A stretch of 64,000 nt of DNA from Odoribacter sp. AF15-53. GTDB taxonomy: Bacteria > Bacteroidota > Bacteroidia > Bacteroidales > Marinifilaceae. The translations under genes were made by a program, and so were the position numbers. The stretch is from assembly GCF_003479425.1 (NCBI RefSeq), contig NZ_QUHC01000002.1:693033-757032 (forward strand), given 5' to 3'. How positions within the stretch are numbered: position 1 is the stretch's first letter; the number at the start of each line of letters is the position of its first letter. Below, piece after piece: positions 50,196-59,188 of this stretch. Below the pieces are notes generated by a model that worked only from the letters and a program-made list of their open reading frames with translations, ran no database searches and was not told where the DNA came from.

Positions 50196-52466
50196 GTGGA
50201 CTTTATTAACGAACTGAACGAGAGCCAAAAAGAAGCCGTTATTAACACGGAGGGACCCACACTTGTCATTGCCGGAGCCGGATCGGGTAAGACGAGGGTA
50301 CTCACGTATCGCATTGCAAACCTGTTAAGCCGGGGGGTGCCCGCTTATCGTATCCTAGCCCTAACCTTCACCAACAAGGCCGCCCGGGAAATGCAAAAAC
50401 GTATAGCGACTCTTGTCGGAAGCAGCAATGCCGGAAATCTTTGGATGGGAACTTTCCACTCGATCTTTTCAAAAATCCTGCGGGTAGAGGCCGAACATCT
50501 GGGGTACTCCTCGAATTTCACGATATATGACTCTCAGGATTCCAAGAACCTGATCAAATCCATCGTGAAGGACCTGAAACTCGACGACAAGATCTACAAG
50601 CCCAACGATGTGTTAGGACGCATCTCCATGGCTAAAAACAATCTCGTCGTGGCACAGGCGTACGCACAATCGGCAAAGATCACTTCTGCCGATCAGGCTG
50701 CCAAGAAACCCATGATCTCGGAGATATACAAATACTATCAATCGCGTTGCAAGCAAAGTGACGTCATGGATTTTGACGATCTTTTATTACAAACCAATAT
50801 CCTTTTCCGGGATTTCCCGGAGATATTGGAAAAATACCAGAAGAAATTCGACTACATTCTGGTTGACGAGTACCAGGACACGAACTACTCGCAATATCTT
50901 ATCATCAAGAAACTGGCTGAAAAGCACAATAATATATGTGTCGTGGGAGACGATGCTCAGAGTATTTACTCTTTCCGGGGGGCCCGTATCGAGAATATCC
51001 TGAATTTCAGGAATGACTACCCGGGATACAAACTCTGTAAACTGGAACAGAACTATCGTTCCACGACTACGATTGTCGATGCCGCAAATAGCATCATCAG
51101 CCGGAACAAGGAACAAATCCCGAAAAAAACCTTCTCCGAAAATGAAGAGGGCGACAAAATTCGGGTCATGAAATCCCTGTCCGACAAAGAAGAAGGTTTT
51201 CAGGTAGCCCAAGAGATCTTCCGAATCTCGCAGAACGAGCAAGCTGATTTTAATGACTTTGCCATTCTGTACCGGACAAATGCCCAATCCCGTATCATGG
51301 AGGAAGCTCTCCGGAAACGGAATATCCCCTACAAGATATACGGGGGACTCTCGTTCTACCAACGCAAGGAGATCAAGGATTTAATCGCCTACTTGCGCCT
51401 GACGGTAAACCAGAACGACGAGGAAGCATTAAAGCGAATCATCAATTACCCGCGACGAGGGATCGGGGATTCCACGATCGACAAGCTTAAAGAAGTTTCA
51501 CAAAAATATAACGTGAGTATCTGGACTGTACTTTGTAATTTGAACAAAGTGCCCGGTACCGTTTCCGCCATGACGGCAGCCAAACTAACACATTTCAGAC
51601 AGTTAATCGAAGGATTCACCGAAATAGCCAAAGAAGAAAACGCCTACGAGACGACGTACCGTATAGCGAAGGCGTCGGGTATTATCGAGGACCTGTCATC
51701 GGATGACACGCCTGAAGGAGTTTCCCGGCGGGAAAACATCCAGGAATTGCTGAATGCCGTCAAGGATTTCTGTGAAACCGCGTATAAAGAAGCCCGGGAA
51801 GATAAACTCCCCTCCTTCCTAGAAGGGGTCGCGCTTCTTACCGATCAGGACAGCGAAAAACCGGAAGACAATAACAAGGTTACACTCATGACGATCCACT
51901 CCGCCAAAGGGTTGGAATTCGAAAATGTCTTTATCGTAGGTATGGAAGAAGAACTTTTTCCCGCCCAGCAAAGCGCCTATTCTCCTTCCGCCTTGGAAGA
52001 AGAAAGACGTCTTTTCTACGTGGCCTTAACCCGTGCCGAAAAAAGAGTGATCATGACTTATTCCACGTCCCGATATAAAAACGGGAATGTTGTCTACCCG
52101 CAGCCTTCCCGGTTCATCGCGGAAATAGACCCGCATTATCTCGAAGGCTTTTTCACCCCGGCACGCTCATCCTCCGAACGTACACTAAATATTCCGGGAC
52201 GTCCGGAGAGAATGGCTCGCCCGAATATCCAGCTTCAACAAAAAGTAGAAGTTCCGGATATTGACACCTCCAAGTTGAAACCGATTAACGGGGAACTCAT
52301 CGTACCCGGGATGGTCATTTTTCACCCGAATTTCGGGGCTGGGAAAGTGGTTGCATTAGACGGTTTAGGTGTCAATAAAAAGGCAAAAGTGGCATTCGCA
52401 CAGCACGGACAGAAGGTTCTATTGTTAAAGTTTGCAAAACTATACGTGCAAGAGGATACAAATTAA
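50196..52466 (+). CDS. UvrD/PcrA-type superfamily 1 DNA helicase
   Basis: 756 residues; 3'-5' DNA helicase of nucleotide excision and replication repair. Motifs in order: Q-motif LNESQKEAV, Walker A AGAGSGKTRVLTYR, Ia FTNKAAREMQ, II VDEYQDTN, III GDDAQSIYSFRGA, IV EQNYRST, V TIHSAKGLEFENVFI, VI EERRLFYVALTRAE. The C-terminal tail has a Tudor-like GMVIFHPNFGAGKVVAL typical of PcrA. Start is GTG at 50196 giving MDFINELNESQ; no ATG lies closer. Confidence 0.94.
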   Translation: MDFINELNESQKEAVINTEGPTLVIAGAGSGKTRVLTYRIANLLSRGVPAYRILALTFTNKAAREMQKRIATLVGSSNAGNLWMGTFHSIFSKILRVEAEHLGYSSNFTIYDSQDSKNLIKSIVKDLKLDDKIYKPNDVLGRISMAKNNLVVAQAYAQSAKITSADQAAKKPMISEIYKYYQSRCKQSDVMDFDDLLLQTNILFRDFPEILEKYQKKFDYILVDEYQDTNYSQYLIIKKLAEKHNNICVVGDDAQSIYSFRGARIENILNFRNDYPGYKLCKLEQNYRSTTTIVDAANSIISRNKEQIPKKTFSENEEGDKIRVMKSLSDKEEGFQVAQEIFRISQNEQADFNDFAILYRTNAQSRIMEEALRKRNIPYKIYGGLSFYQRKEIKDLIAYLRLTVNQNDEEALKRIINYPRRGIGDSTIDKLKEVSQKYNVSIWTVLCNLNKVPGTVSAMTAAKLTHFRQLIEGFTEIAKEENAYETTYRIAKASGIIEDLSSDDTPEGVSRRENIQELLNAVKDFCETAYKEAREDKLPSFLEGVALLTDQDSEKPEDNNKVTLMTIHSAKGLEFENVFIVGMEEELFPAQQSAYSPSALEEERRLFYVALTRAEKRVIMTYSTSRYKNGNVVYPQPSRFIAEIDPHYLEGFFTPARSSSERTLNIPGRPERMARPNIQLQQKVEVPDIDTSKLKPINGELIVPGMVIFHPNFGAGKVVALDGLGVNKKAKVAFAQHGQKVLLLKFAKLYVQEDTN

Positions 52467-52487
52467 CGACTTATAAACAAAAAATAG

Positions 52488-52495
52488 TATATTTG
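52488..52495 (+). promoter_or_regulatory. -7 element for the DUF4290 gene
   Basis: TATATTTG about 116 bases before the start codon, implying a leader of roughly 105 bases that contains the direct repeats at 52530-52563. Confidence 0.4.
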
Positions 52496-52529
52496 TCCCA
52501 TATTCTAAATTCTAATGCATGCGAGGGAT

Positions 52530-52563
52530 TGATTTTTCCGGTATTTTAGTATGATTTTTCCGG
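52530..52563 (+). repeat. Pair of 12-bp direct repeats in the DUF4290 leader
   Basis: TGATTTTTCCGG occurs at 52530-52541 and 52552-52563, start to start 22 bases (two helical turns). Confidence 0.6.
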
Positions 52564-52611
52564 CGTTTCCCCATGAAATAAAAAAAATTTTAAGATAAAA
52601 AATATCCTGTA

Positions 52612-53244
52612 ATGGACTATAATAGCCAAAGAAAAAGACTTATTCTTCCCGAGTACGGAAGAAACATTCAAATGATGGTTGACCACCTGGCAACAATACA
52701 AGACAGAGAAGAGCGAACTCGTGCAGCAAAAACAGTGATCAGCGTGATGGGTAATCTCTACCCGCACCTCCGGGATGTTCCGGATTTCCGTCATAAACTG
52801 TGGGATCACTTGATGATCATGTCAAACTTCACGCTTGATATTGATTCTCCCTATCCTCTCCCTGAAAAAGATATTCTAGAGGAAAAACCGGAGAAGATGC
52901 CTTACAACAATCATCGCATCAAATACAAACACTACGGTTTGTTGACAGAAAAATTGATCGAAAAGATCAAAGAAACAGAAGATCAAGAGATCAAGAGAGT
53001 TCTAACCGTTCTGACCGCCAACCACATGAAGAAATCATTCCTTACTTGGAATAAAGACTCGGTGGAAGACGAACAAATCTACGACGATATCAATACTCTC
53101 TATGGTGGTAATATCGAAATGCCCGAGGGAATGATGCTATCGCACTCGAAAGACTTGTTGCAGAAAAAGAACAACAAACCCATGAATAACAACAACAAGC
53201 AACAGAAAAACAACAAGAAGCAGTTTTACAAGAAACACAATTAA
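52612..53244 (+). CDS. DUF4290 family protein
   Basis: 210 residues. The N-terminal part YNSQRKRLILPEYGRNIQMM and DVPDFRHKLWDHLMIM are typical of DUF4290, a family found almost only in Bacteroidetes and of unknown function. No signal peptide or membrane segment; the fold appears mostly helical. The last 35 residues are rich in Asn, Lys and Gln (NNNNKQQKNNKKQFYKK), a basic unstructured tail suited to nucleic-acid contact, though that is inference. It lies between the helicase and folK genes, all on the plus strand, and in other Bacteroidales often precedes murA. Confidence 0.85.
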   Translation: MDYNSQRKRLILPEYGRNIQMMVDHLATIQDREERTRAAKTVISVMGNLYPHLRDVPDFRHKLWDHLMIMSNFTLDIDSPYPLPEKDILEEKPEKMPYNNHRIKYKHYGLLTEKLIEKIKETEDQEIKRVLTVLTANHMKKSFLTWNKDSVEDEQIYDDINTLYGGNIEMPEGMMLSHSKDLLQKKNNKPMNNNNKQQKNNKKQFYKKHN

Positions 53245-53246
53245 TT

Positions 53247-53328
53247 TTAAATTTTAGATTTACAATTTTAAATTGAAGACTTGTATCTGATTTAAAATCT
53301 AAAATCTAAAATCTAAAATCTAAAATTA
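53247..53328. repeat. AAATCTA heptamer repeats between DUF4290 and folK
   Basis: TTTTAGATTT-type sequence at the left end and four tandem copies of AAATCTA at the right end can pair as a long AT hairpin just before the folK ATG. Confidence 0.6.
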
Positions 53329-53333
53329 TTTGA

Positions 53334-53819
53334 ATGCGGGTAACTCTTATTTTCGGGGGAAATCAAGGTGACCGAAAAGCTCTTATCAATGAAGCTATAA
53401 AAGAAATGTCGGATATAGGGAAGATCGAATTATGTTCTTCCCTTTACGAGACTGCCCCGTGGGGATTCGAGTCATCGAATTCATTTTATAATCAAGTTGT
53501 CACGTACACAACCGACCTATCCCCGGAAAGCGTTCTGGATAAATGTCAAGAGGTGGAAAAAAAGTTAGGAAGAGTACGTTCCGGCGCGCAGTTCTGTTCC
53601 CGCACCATGGATATTGATATCCTTTTTTGCGACACCCAGATTATCAATACTCCCCGTTTAACAGTTCCTCATCCCAGAATGGCTCTACGAAATTTCGTAC
53701 TCGCACCCCTCAATGAAATCATGCCCGACTTCGTGCATCCCGTCACGCACAAAACCATATCCGAACTTTTCACGGAAAGTCCAGACACGTTAAAAGCGGA
53801 AAAACAACTCATTCCGTGA
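53334..53819 (+). CDS. folK: 2-amino-4-hydroxy-6-hydroxymethyldihydropteridine diphosphokinase
   Basis: 161 residues; transfers diphosphate from ATP to 6-hydroxymethyl-7,8-dihydropterin in folate synthesis. It has LIFGGNQGDRKALINEA at the N-terminus, SSLYETAPWGF in the pterin site, and the family signature CSRTMDIDILFCD with the Mg-binding Asp pair, followed by PRLTVPHPRMALRNFVL. Full length. Same strand as DUF4290, 89 bases after it. Confidence 0.96.
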   Translation: MRVTLIFGGNQGDRKALINEAIKEMSDIGKIELCSSLYETAPWGFESSNSFYNQVVTYTTDLSPESVLDKCQEVEKKLGRVRSGAQFCSRTMDIDILFCDTQIINTPRLTVPHPRMALRNFVLAPLNEIMPDFVHPVTHKTISELFTESPDTLKAEKQLIP

Positions 53820-53820
53820 T

Positions 53821-53850
53821 CCGAATGATTTGATAATTTAGTCATTTCGG
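53821..53850 (+). terminator. Possible terminator after folK
   Basis: CCGAATGA and TCATTTCGG form a stem with one bulge directly after the folK stop; no U-run, so weak. Confidence 0.3.
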
Positions 53851-53959
53851 AGTAGGTGATTCCCACCACGCAAGGCTAACGCTTTTTTCAAATCACAAAA
53901 TCATTCAATCTGCAATCACAGAAACCTTAGAATCTTTTTCCATTCTACATTTCTCAGAA

Positions 53960-55267
53960 TTATTCTATTCGTCGAATTTCAGCCCCGATTGCATTCAGTT
54001 TTTCATCAATATGTTCGTACCCGCGGTCAATTTGGTCAATATTGTCAATCACGCTCGTTCCCTGTGCCGATAAAGCCGCTATCAACAAGGCAATCCCGGC
54101 ACGGATATCCGGGGAGGTCATTTTCGTGGCCCGTAACTGCGAGTCGTGATTTTGACCGATCACCGTGGCCCGATGTGGATCACAAAGAATAATCTTCGCC
54201 CCCATATCAATCAATTTATCCACGAAGAACAAACGACTCTCGAACATTTTCTGATGAATCAACACGCTCCCCTTTGCCTGGGTTGCCACCACGAGGAACA
54301 CGCTCAACAAGTCGGGCGTCAATCCCGGCCACGGAGCATCGGCTACTGTCAGGATGGAACCGTCTATAAAATCCTCTATCATGTAATGCTCCTGACGGGG
54401 AATATACAGATCATCCTCCCGCTCCTCAATACGGATACCCAGCTTCCGGAAGGCATTCGGAATAATTCCCAACTGGGGAATCGCCGCATTCTTAATCGTG
54501 ATTTCCGAGCGAGTCAAAGCAGCCAGCCCGATATAACTTCCCACCTCGATCATGTCGGGCAAACAACGATGCTTACACCCGCCGAGGCTTTCCACGCCCT
54601 CGATAGTCAGCAAATTAGAAGCAATCCCCGAAATCCGGGCCCCCATGGCATTCAACATACGACACAACTGTTGCACGTAAGGTTCACAGGCCGCGTTATA
54701 TATCGTTGTCACCCCTTCCGCCAGCACGGCTGCCATGATAATATTAGCCGTACCCGTCACGGAAGCCTCGTCAAGTAACATGTAAGTTCCTTTCAACTTT
54801 TGGGCAGAAGCTTTGTAGCACCCGCTAACGACATCATATTCAAACGTGGCCCCCAGCTTCTCGAATCCGAGGAAATGGGTATCCAGTCGACGTCGGCCGA
54901 TTTTATCCCCGCCGGGCTTCGGCACCAAGCCACACCCGTGCATCGCCAACAAGGGGCCGAGAATCATGATTGATCCCCGTAAACTCGAAGCCTTGCTATA
55001 AAAGTCGTCCGACTCCAGATAATCAAAATTTATATCGCATGCTTTAAAAGAAAACTCACCCTTTTGAAGTTTTTCCACCTTCACACCCATTCCCCGCAAC
55101 AAATCAATCAACTTCATCACGTCCAGAATTTCCGGGACATTACTGATAATCACTTCCTCTGTTGTCAACAGGCAAGCACAAATCACCTGCAATGCCTCAT
55201 TCTTTGCTCCCTGGGGAACAAGCTCACCTTTTAATCGTCTTCCTCCAATAACTTCAAACTTACTCAT
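53960..55267 (-). CDS. murA: UDP-N-acetylglucosamine 1-carboxyvinyltransferase with Asp at the fosfomycin-target Cys
   Basis: 435 residues; moves enolpyruvate from PEP to UDP-GlcNAc, the first committed step of peptidoglycan synthesis. Lys22-Asn23 of the EPSP-synthase fold are present (PQGAKNEALQV), as are DEASVTGTANIIMAAVLAEG and DAPWPGLTPDLLSV. The catalytic loop reads PGGDKIGRRRLDTH: Asp121 replaces the Cys (Cys115 of E. coli) that fosfomycin alkylates. Asp at this site keeps activity and gives resistance, as in mycobacteria and chlamydia, and is to my knowledge usual for Bacteroidetes MurA. Divergent from sppA. Confidence 0.95.
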   Translation of the reverse strand: MSKFEVIGGRRLKGELVPQGAKNEALQVICACLLTTEEVIISNVPEILDVMKLIDLLRGMGVKVEKLQKGEFSFKACDINFDYLESDDFYSKASSLRGSIMILGPLLAMHGCGLVPKPGGDKIGRRRLDTHFLGFEKLGATFEYDVVSGCYKASAQKLKGTYMLLDEASVTGTANIIMAAVLAEGVTTIYNAACEPYVQQLCRMLNAMGARISGIASNLLTIEGVESLGGCKHRCLPDMIEVGSYIGLAALTRSEITIKNAAIPQLGIIPNAFRKLGIRIEEREDDLYIPRQEHYMIEDFIDGSILTVADAPWPGLTPDLLSVFLVVATQAKGSVLIHQKMFESRLFFVDKLIDMGAKIILCDPHRATVIGQNHDSQLRATKMTSPDIRAGIALLIAALSAQGTSVIDNIDQIDRGYEHIDEKLNAIGAEIRRIE

Positions 55268-55374
55268 AGCGTATAATTAAAGAGTTACAAATCGCACTCG
55301 CGGCGCTTTAAATTGCACGTAAAACTATCAAAAAAACAAACGTGAACAAAATATTGAGTTCATGGATTAAAATT

Positions 55375-55404
55375 TTGTATGAACAAATTATATCCATACA
55401 TTTG
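55375..55404 (+). promoter_or_regulatory. sppA-lpxK-punA promoter
   Basis: TTG at 55375-55377, 19-base spacer, TACATTTG at 55397-55404; transcription start about 70 bases before the sppA ATG. Confidence 0.7.
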
Positions 55405-55485
55405 TAAACAAGATTTATAATCTTGCACACAAAAGAGACCGTAAAATTGTTTTGATTGAAGTATTAATAAATAAAATAACACATA

Positions 55486-57279
55486 ATGAAAAGCTTTCTG
55501 AAATACCTGTTAGCAACTATTGTCGGTATCATTATCGTACATATTATCATGTTCTTCGTGTTTATCGGAGTTATCGGGGCGATTGCCAGCATATCCAGCC
55601 CCACGGTTGAAATTAAAGACAATACGGTCTTAAAATTGTCATTCAAGAATGCCATCCCGGACCGGGCTTCCGAAAATCCGTTACAAAATTTCGACCTGAT
55701 GACGCTAAGCCCGGCGAAACAAACCGGGTTAAACAAAATACTCGAATATATCAATAATGCCAGCACGGATGCCCGCATCAAGGGGATATACCTGGACTTA
55801 ACCGAAATCAACTCGAATTTCGGGGCCTTGGCCACGATCGACGAGATTCGTAACGCCTTGTTGAATTTCAAAAAAAGCGGAAAATTCATTTACAGTTATT
55901 CCAACATGGGATATTCTCAAAAAAGTTATTATCTGGCTACCGTGGCCGACAGTCTCTTCGTGAATCCCGAAACCCCGCTGTTGTTGACCGGAATGAGCGC
56001 CAACATTTCATTCTACAAAGACCTACTGAAAAAGATCGGGGTACAACCGGAAGTAATCCGTGTTGGTAAATTCAAAGCCGCCGTCGAACCCTACATCGAA
56101 ACACATATGAGCGATGCCAACCGGGAACAGGTTCAAACTTATTTGAATTCACTCTGGGGAAATATCGTTAAAGGAATTTCCGCCAGCAGAAATATTTCAG
56201 AAGAGAGAATCAATCAATTAACCGATGACTTCAACATCTACCCGACAGAAGAATTCGTGAAAGAAGGCTTCTTTGACGAGGCGATCTACGAGGATGCCAT
56301 GCTCCGGAAACTAAGAGAAGCATGCGGTTTGACAGACGAGGAGAAATTAGCCATGACATCCTTGGAGAATTACGTGAACGCCAGCTTCCCGGCCAAGAAT
56401 TTCCCCACGGATAAAATCGCCGTTATTTATGCCCAAGGTAATATCGAGTTCCAACAAGGTCCCACAAGTATCGGACCGGAACTCGCCACGACCATCCGCA
56501 AAGCACGGGAGGATAAAAACGTCAAAGCCATCGTGTTGCGCGTGAACTCTCCGGGAGGAAGCGCCCTAACATCCGATATTATCTGGAAAGAAGTACAACT
56601 GGCAGCTCAAGCCAAACCGCTTATCGCTTCCATGGGTAATGTTGCCGCTTCCGGCGGGTACTATATCTCTTGCGCGGCAGACACGATTATTGCCGACCCG
56701 ACGACTCTTACCGGGTCTATCGGTATATTCGGATTACTGTTCAGTGGTGAAACCCTCATTAAAGACAAACTGGGGATATCCTCAGACGTCGTTAAGACAA
56801 ACGAACACAGTGATTTCGGCGGAGGCTACCCGCTCCCCATTCCGATCAGCGACCGTCCGTTGACCGCTTACGAGCGCAACGTGATGCAGAACTATATCAA
56901 CCGGGGATACGATACCTTCCTTGACCGGGTAAGCCAAGGACGTCACATGACCAAAGAGGCCGTGAACGAAATCGCACAAGGCCGGGTATGGACCGGGGAA
57001 GATGCCTTGAAAATCGGATTGGTCGACCTGCTGGGTGGTCTGGAAGATGCCATACGAATCGCAGCCGACAAAGCCGGATTGAGCCACTACCAAATCTCGG
57101 AACTTCCCGTGGAAAGAAGTGCCTTCGAGGATATTTTATTAAACTTCTCACAAAGTATCAGAACCCGGATATTAAAATCTGAGTTGGGAGACTTCTACGA
57201 CACTTACCGGGAACAGAAAGATTTGTTGAAAATAAAAGGAATGGTAGCCAGAATACCTTACGATCTCACTTTTAACTAA
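55486..57279 (+). CDS. sppA: Signal peptide peptidase SppA, 67-kDa type
   Basis: 597 residues, two fused S49 domains. An N-terminal membrane anchor (about 8-34, LLATIVGIIIVHIIMFFVF) is followed by the N-domain with catalytic Lys146 (GYSQKSYYLATVADS) and the C-domain with nucleophile Ser389 (GNVAASGGYYISCAAD); VLRVNSPGGSALTSD is the oxyanion region. It degrades cleaved signal peptides at the inner membrane. The catalytic dyad is intact and length matches the E. coli-type long form. First gene of a three-gene operon. Confidence 0.95.
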   Translation: MKSFLKYLLATIVGIIIVHIIMFFVFIGVIGAIASISSPTVEIKDNTVLKLSFKNAIPDRASENPLQNFDLMTLSPAKQTGLNKILEYINNASTDARIKGIYLDLTEINSNFGALATIDEIRNALLNFKKSGKFIYSYSNMGYSQKSYYLATVADSLFVNPETPLLLTGMSANISFYKDLLKKIGVQPEVIRVGKFKAAVEPYIETHMSDANREQVQTYLNSLWGNIVKGISASRNISEERINQLTDDFNIYPTEEFVKEGFFDEAIYEDAMLRKLREACGLTDEEKLAMTSLENYVNASFPAKNFPTDKIAVIYAQGNIEFQQGPTSIGPELATTIRKAREDKNVKAIVLRVNSPGGSALTSDIIWKEVQLAAQAKPLIASMGNVAASGGYYISCAADTIIADPTTLTGSIGIFGLLFSGETLIKDKLGISSDVVKTNEHSDFGGGYPLPIPISDRPLTAYERNVMQNYINRGYDTFLDRVSQGRHMTKEAVNEIAQGRVWTGEDALKIGLVDLLGGLEDAIRIAADKAGLSHYQISELPVERSAFEDILLNFSQSIRTRILKSELGDFYDTYREQKDLLKIKGMVARIPYDLTFN

Positions 57280-57287
57280 AGCCAAGC

Positions 57288-58340
57288 ATGGTGTTTAAAT
57301 ATCTAACTTTAGGACCTTTAAGCGTACTTTACGGCTTGGGAGTCAACCTCAGAAACCGCCTGTTCAACTTGGGCATCTTGGAGACACACGAGTTTGACGT
57401 CCCCATTATTTGCGTGGGAAACATCACCGTGGGCGGGACCGGAAAAACCCCGCACACGGAAGCATTAATCAAGGTGTTGAAAAATGACTACCGGGTAGCC
57501 TGCCTCAGCCGGGGATACAAACGGAAAACCTCCGGCTTCGTGCTGGCAACCGAGAAATCCACGGCAAATGATATCGGTGACGAACCCATGCAGATAAAAA
57601 CCAAATTCCCAGACATCACGGTTGCCGTGGATGCCGACCGGGTGAGAGGGATAAAAAAATTGATGCAACTTCCCGAGAAGCCGGAAGTCATCATTCTGGA
57701 CGACGGTTTTCAACACCGCTACGTGAAGGCAGATATAAACATCATGCTAGTAGATTATAATTGTCCCATATATGAAGATTGCTTGCTTCCTTTGGGACGT
57801 CTTCGGGAAAGTCTGCATGCCAAGGATCGGGCAAATTATATCATCGTGACCAAATGCCCGCCGAATATCTCGCCTATCGAGAAGCGGATCATTTCGAAAC
57901 ACCTTGATCTAAGGGCCTATCAACAGTTATTATTTACCACGATGAAATACGGGGATATTCTCCCGTTGGACGGAAGCAGTCATTGCCCGATCACATCGAA
58001 AGGCTCTATCCTCTGCATCACCGGGATTGCCCAACCCGCTCCTTACGTGGAATATTTAAAAAAATATTCCGAGCAGATCAAACATATTGCTTTCCCGGAT
58101 CACCACAATTACAGCGACTCGGACATTCAACGCATCCTCCAGGAGTATGCAAAAATCGACAACCCGAACAAATGCATTTTCACCACGGAGAAAGATGCCG
58201 TCCGTCTCAAGTTATGTAACCTCCCGGAAGAGATCAGGCAACAGATATTTTATATCCCGATCGAACCGGAATTCCTGACCCCGAGAGACCAACTCATTAA
58301 AAATATATACGACTATGTTAGACAAGATAAAAGAAAGTAG
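57288..58340 (+). CDS. lpxK: Tetraacyldisaccharide 4'-kinase
   Basis: 350 residues; phosphorylates the 4' position of the lipid A disaccharide at the inner membrane. P-loop NITVGGTGKTPHTEAL near residue 45, LSRGYKRKTSGF, and the DDGFQHRYVKADINIMLVD segment with the catalytic Asp are all present. Eight bases after sppA; its last 26 bases overlap the punA start. Confidence 0.95.
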   Translation: MVFKYLTLGPLSVLYGLGVNLRNRLFNLGILETHEFDVPIICVGNITVGGTGKTPHTEALIKVLKNDYRVACLSRGYKRKTSGFVLATEKSTANDIGDEPMQIKTKFPDITVAVDADRVRGIKKLMQLPEKPEVIILDDGFQHRYVKADINIMLVDYNCPIYEDCLLPLGRLRESLHAKDRANYIIVTKCPPNISPIEKRIISKHLDLRAYQQLLFTTMKYGDILPLDGSSHCPITSKGSILCITGIAQPAPYVEYLKKYSEQIKHIAFPDHHNYSDSDIQRILQEYAKIDNPNKCIFTTEKDAVRLKLCNLPEEIRQQIFYIPIEPEFLTPRDQLIKNIYDYVRQDKRK

Positions 58341-59127
58341 CACCTACCTGGCCCCCTTCGTGAAAGGAGACCACACGATCGGAATTATCCTGGGTACCGG
58401 GTTAGGCGAACTCGGTCAGTCGATCGAAGTAGAACATGCCATCCCGTACATGGCCATTCCCAATTTCCCCGTTTCCACGGTACAAGGTCACCGGGGCGAA
58501 CTGTTGATCGGTTCCTTCGGGGGTAAAAAAGTCATCGCCATGCAAGGACGTTTCCATTATTACGAGGGATATTCCATGAAAGAAGTAACTTTCCCGGTAA
58601 GGGTCATGCACGCCTTGGGGGTTAAAACCCTTTTCGTATCAAATGCCGCCGGGGGAGTCAACACGAATTACCTCGTGGGTGATCTCATGATTATCCGGGA
58701 TCATATCAACCTTTTCCCGGAACACCCGCTACGAGGGAAAAATATTGATGAACTGGGCCCCCGTTTCCCGGGCATGGCGGAAGCTTACAGCAAACGCCTG
58801 ATTCAACTGGCAGAAGAAGCCGGGAAAAAACTAAATATCCCGTTGCAAAAAGGCGTGTACGCCGGATTGCAAGGGCCATCATTCGAGACCCCGGCAGAAT
58901 ACAACTGGATTCGGGTTATCGGCGGCGACGCCGTCGGGATGTCAACCGTTCCCGAAGTCATCGTGGCCCGCCACATGAACATGGAATGTTTCGGAATGTC
59001 CGTCATCACCAACAGCACGGCCAGCGAGGAACTCATAAAAACGAATCACGCGGAAGTACAAGACGTGGGCAATCACGCCCAACCCCGCATGGGAGCAATT
59101 TTCAAAGAAATAATCAGTCAATTGTAA
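58315..59127 (+). CDS. punA: Purine nucleoside phosphorylase, trimeric (PNP-I) type
   Basis: 270 residues; cleaves inosine or guanosine with phosphate to the base and ribose 1-phosphate. Motifs: ILGTGLGEL at the phosphate site, TVQGHRGELLIGSF, MQGRFHYYEGY, SNAAGGVN, GGDAVGMSTVPEVIVARHMN and the base-contacting VITNSTAS. ATG 58315 lies inside lpxK, a 26-base overlap that points to coupled translation; the reading frame has no better later start. Confidence 0.95.
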   Translation: MLDKIKESSTYLAPFVKGDHTIGIILGTGLGELGQSIEVEHAIPYMAIPNFPVSTVQGHRGELLIGSFGGKKVIAMQGRFHYYEGYSMKEVTFPVRVMHALGVKTLFVSNAAGGVNTNYLVGDLMIIRDHINLFPEHPLRGKNIDELGPRFPGMAEAYSKRLIQLAEEAGKKLNIPLQKGVYAGLQGPSFETPAEYNWIRVIGGDAVGMSTVPEVIVARHMNMECFGMSVITNSTASEELIKTNHAEVQDVGNHAQPRMGAIFKEIISQL

Positions 59128-59136
59128 GAATATTAC

Positions 59137-59173
59137 GTGGGAACGTGAAGATAAATCTTCCTTCCCACATTTT
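59137..59173 (+). terminator. Terminator of the sppA-lpxK-punA operon
   Basis: GTGGGAA and TTCCCAC form the outer stem, GAAGA and TCTTC the inner stem, followed by ATTTTC. It lies between convergent operons. Confidence 0.75.
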
Positions 59174-59188
59174 CATATCTCCTGATTT

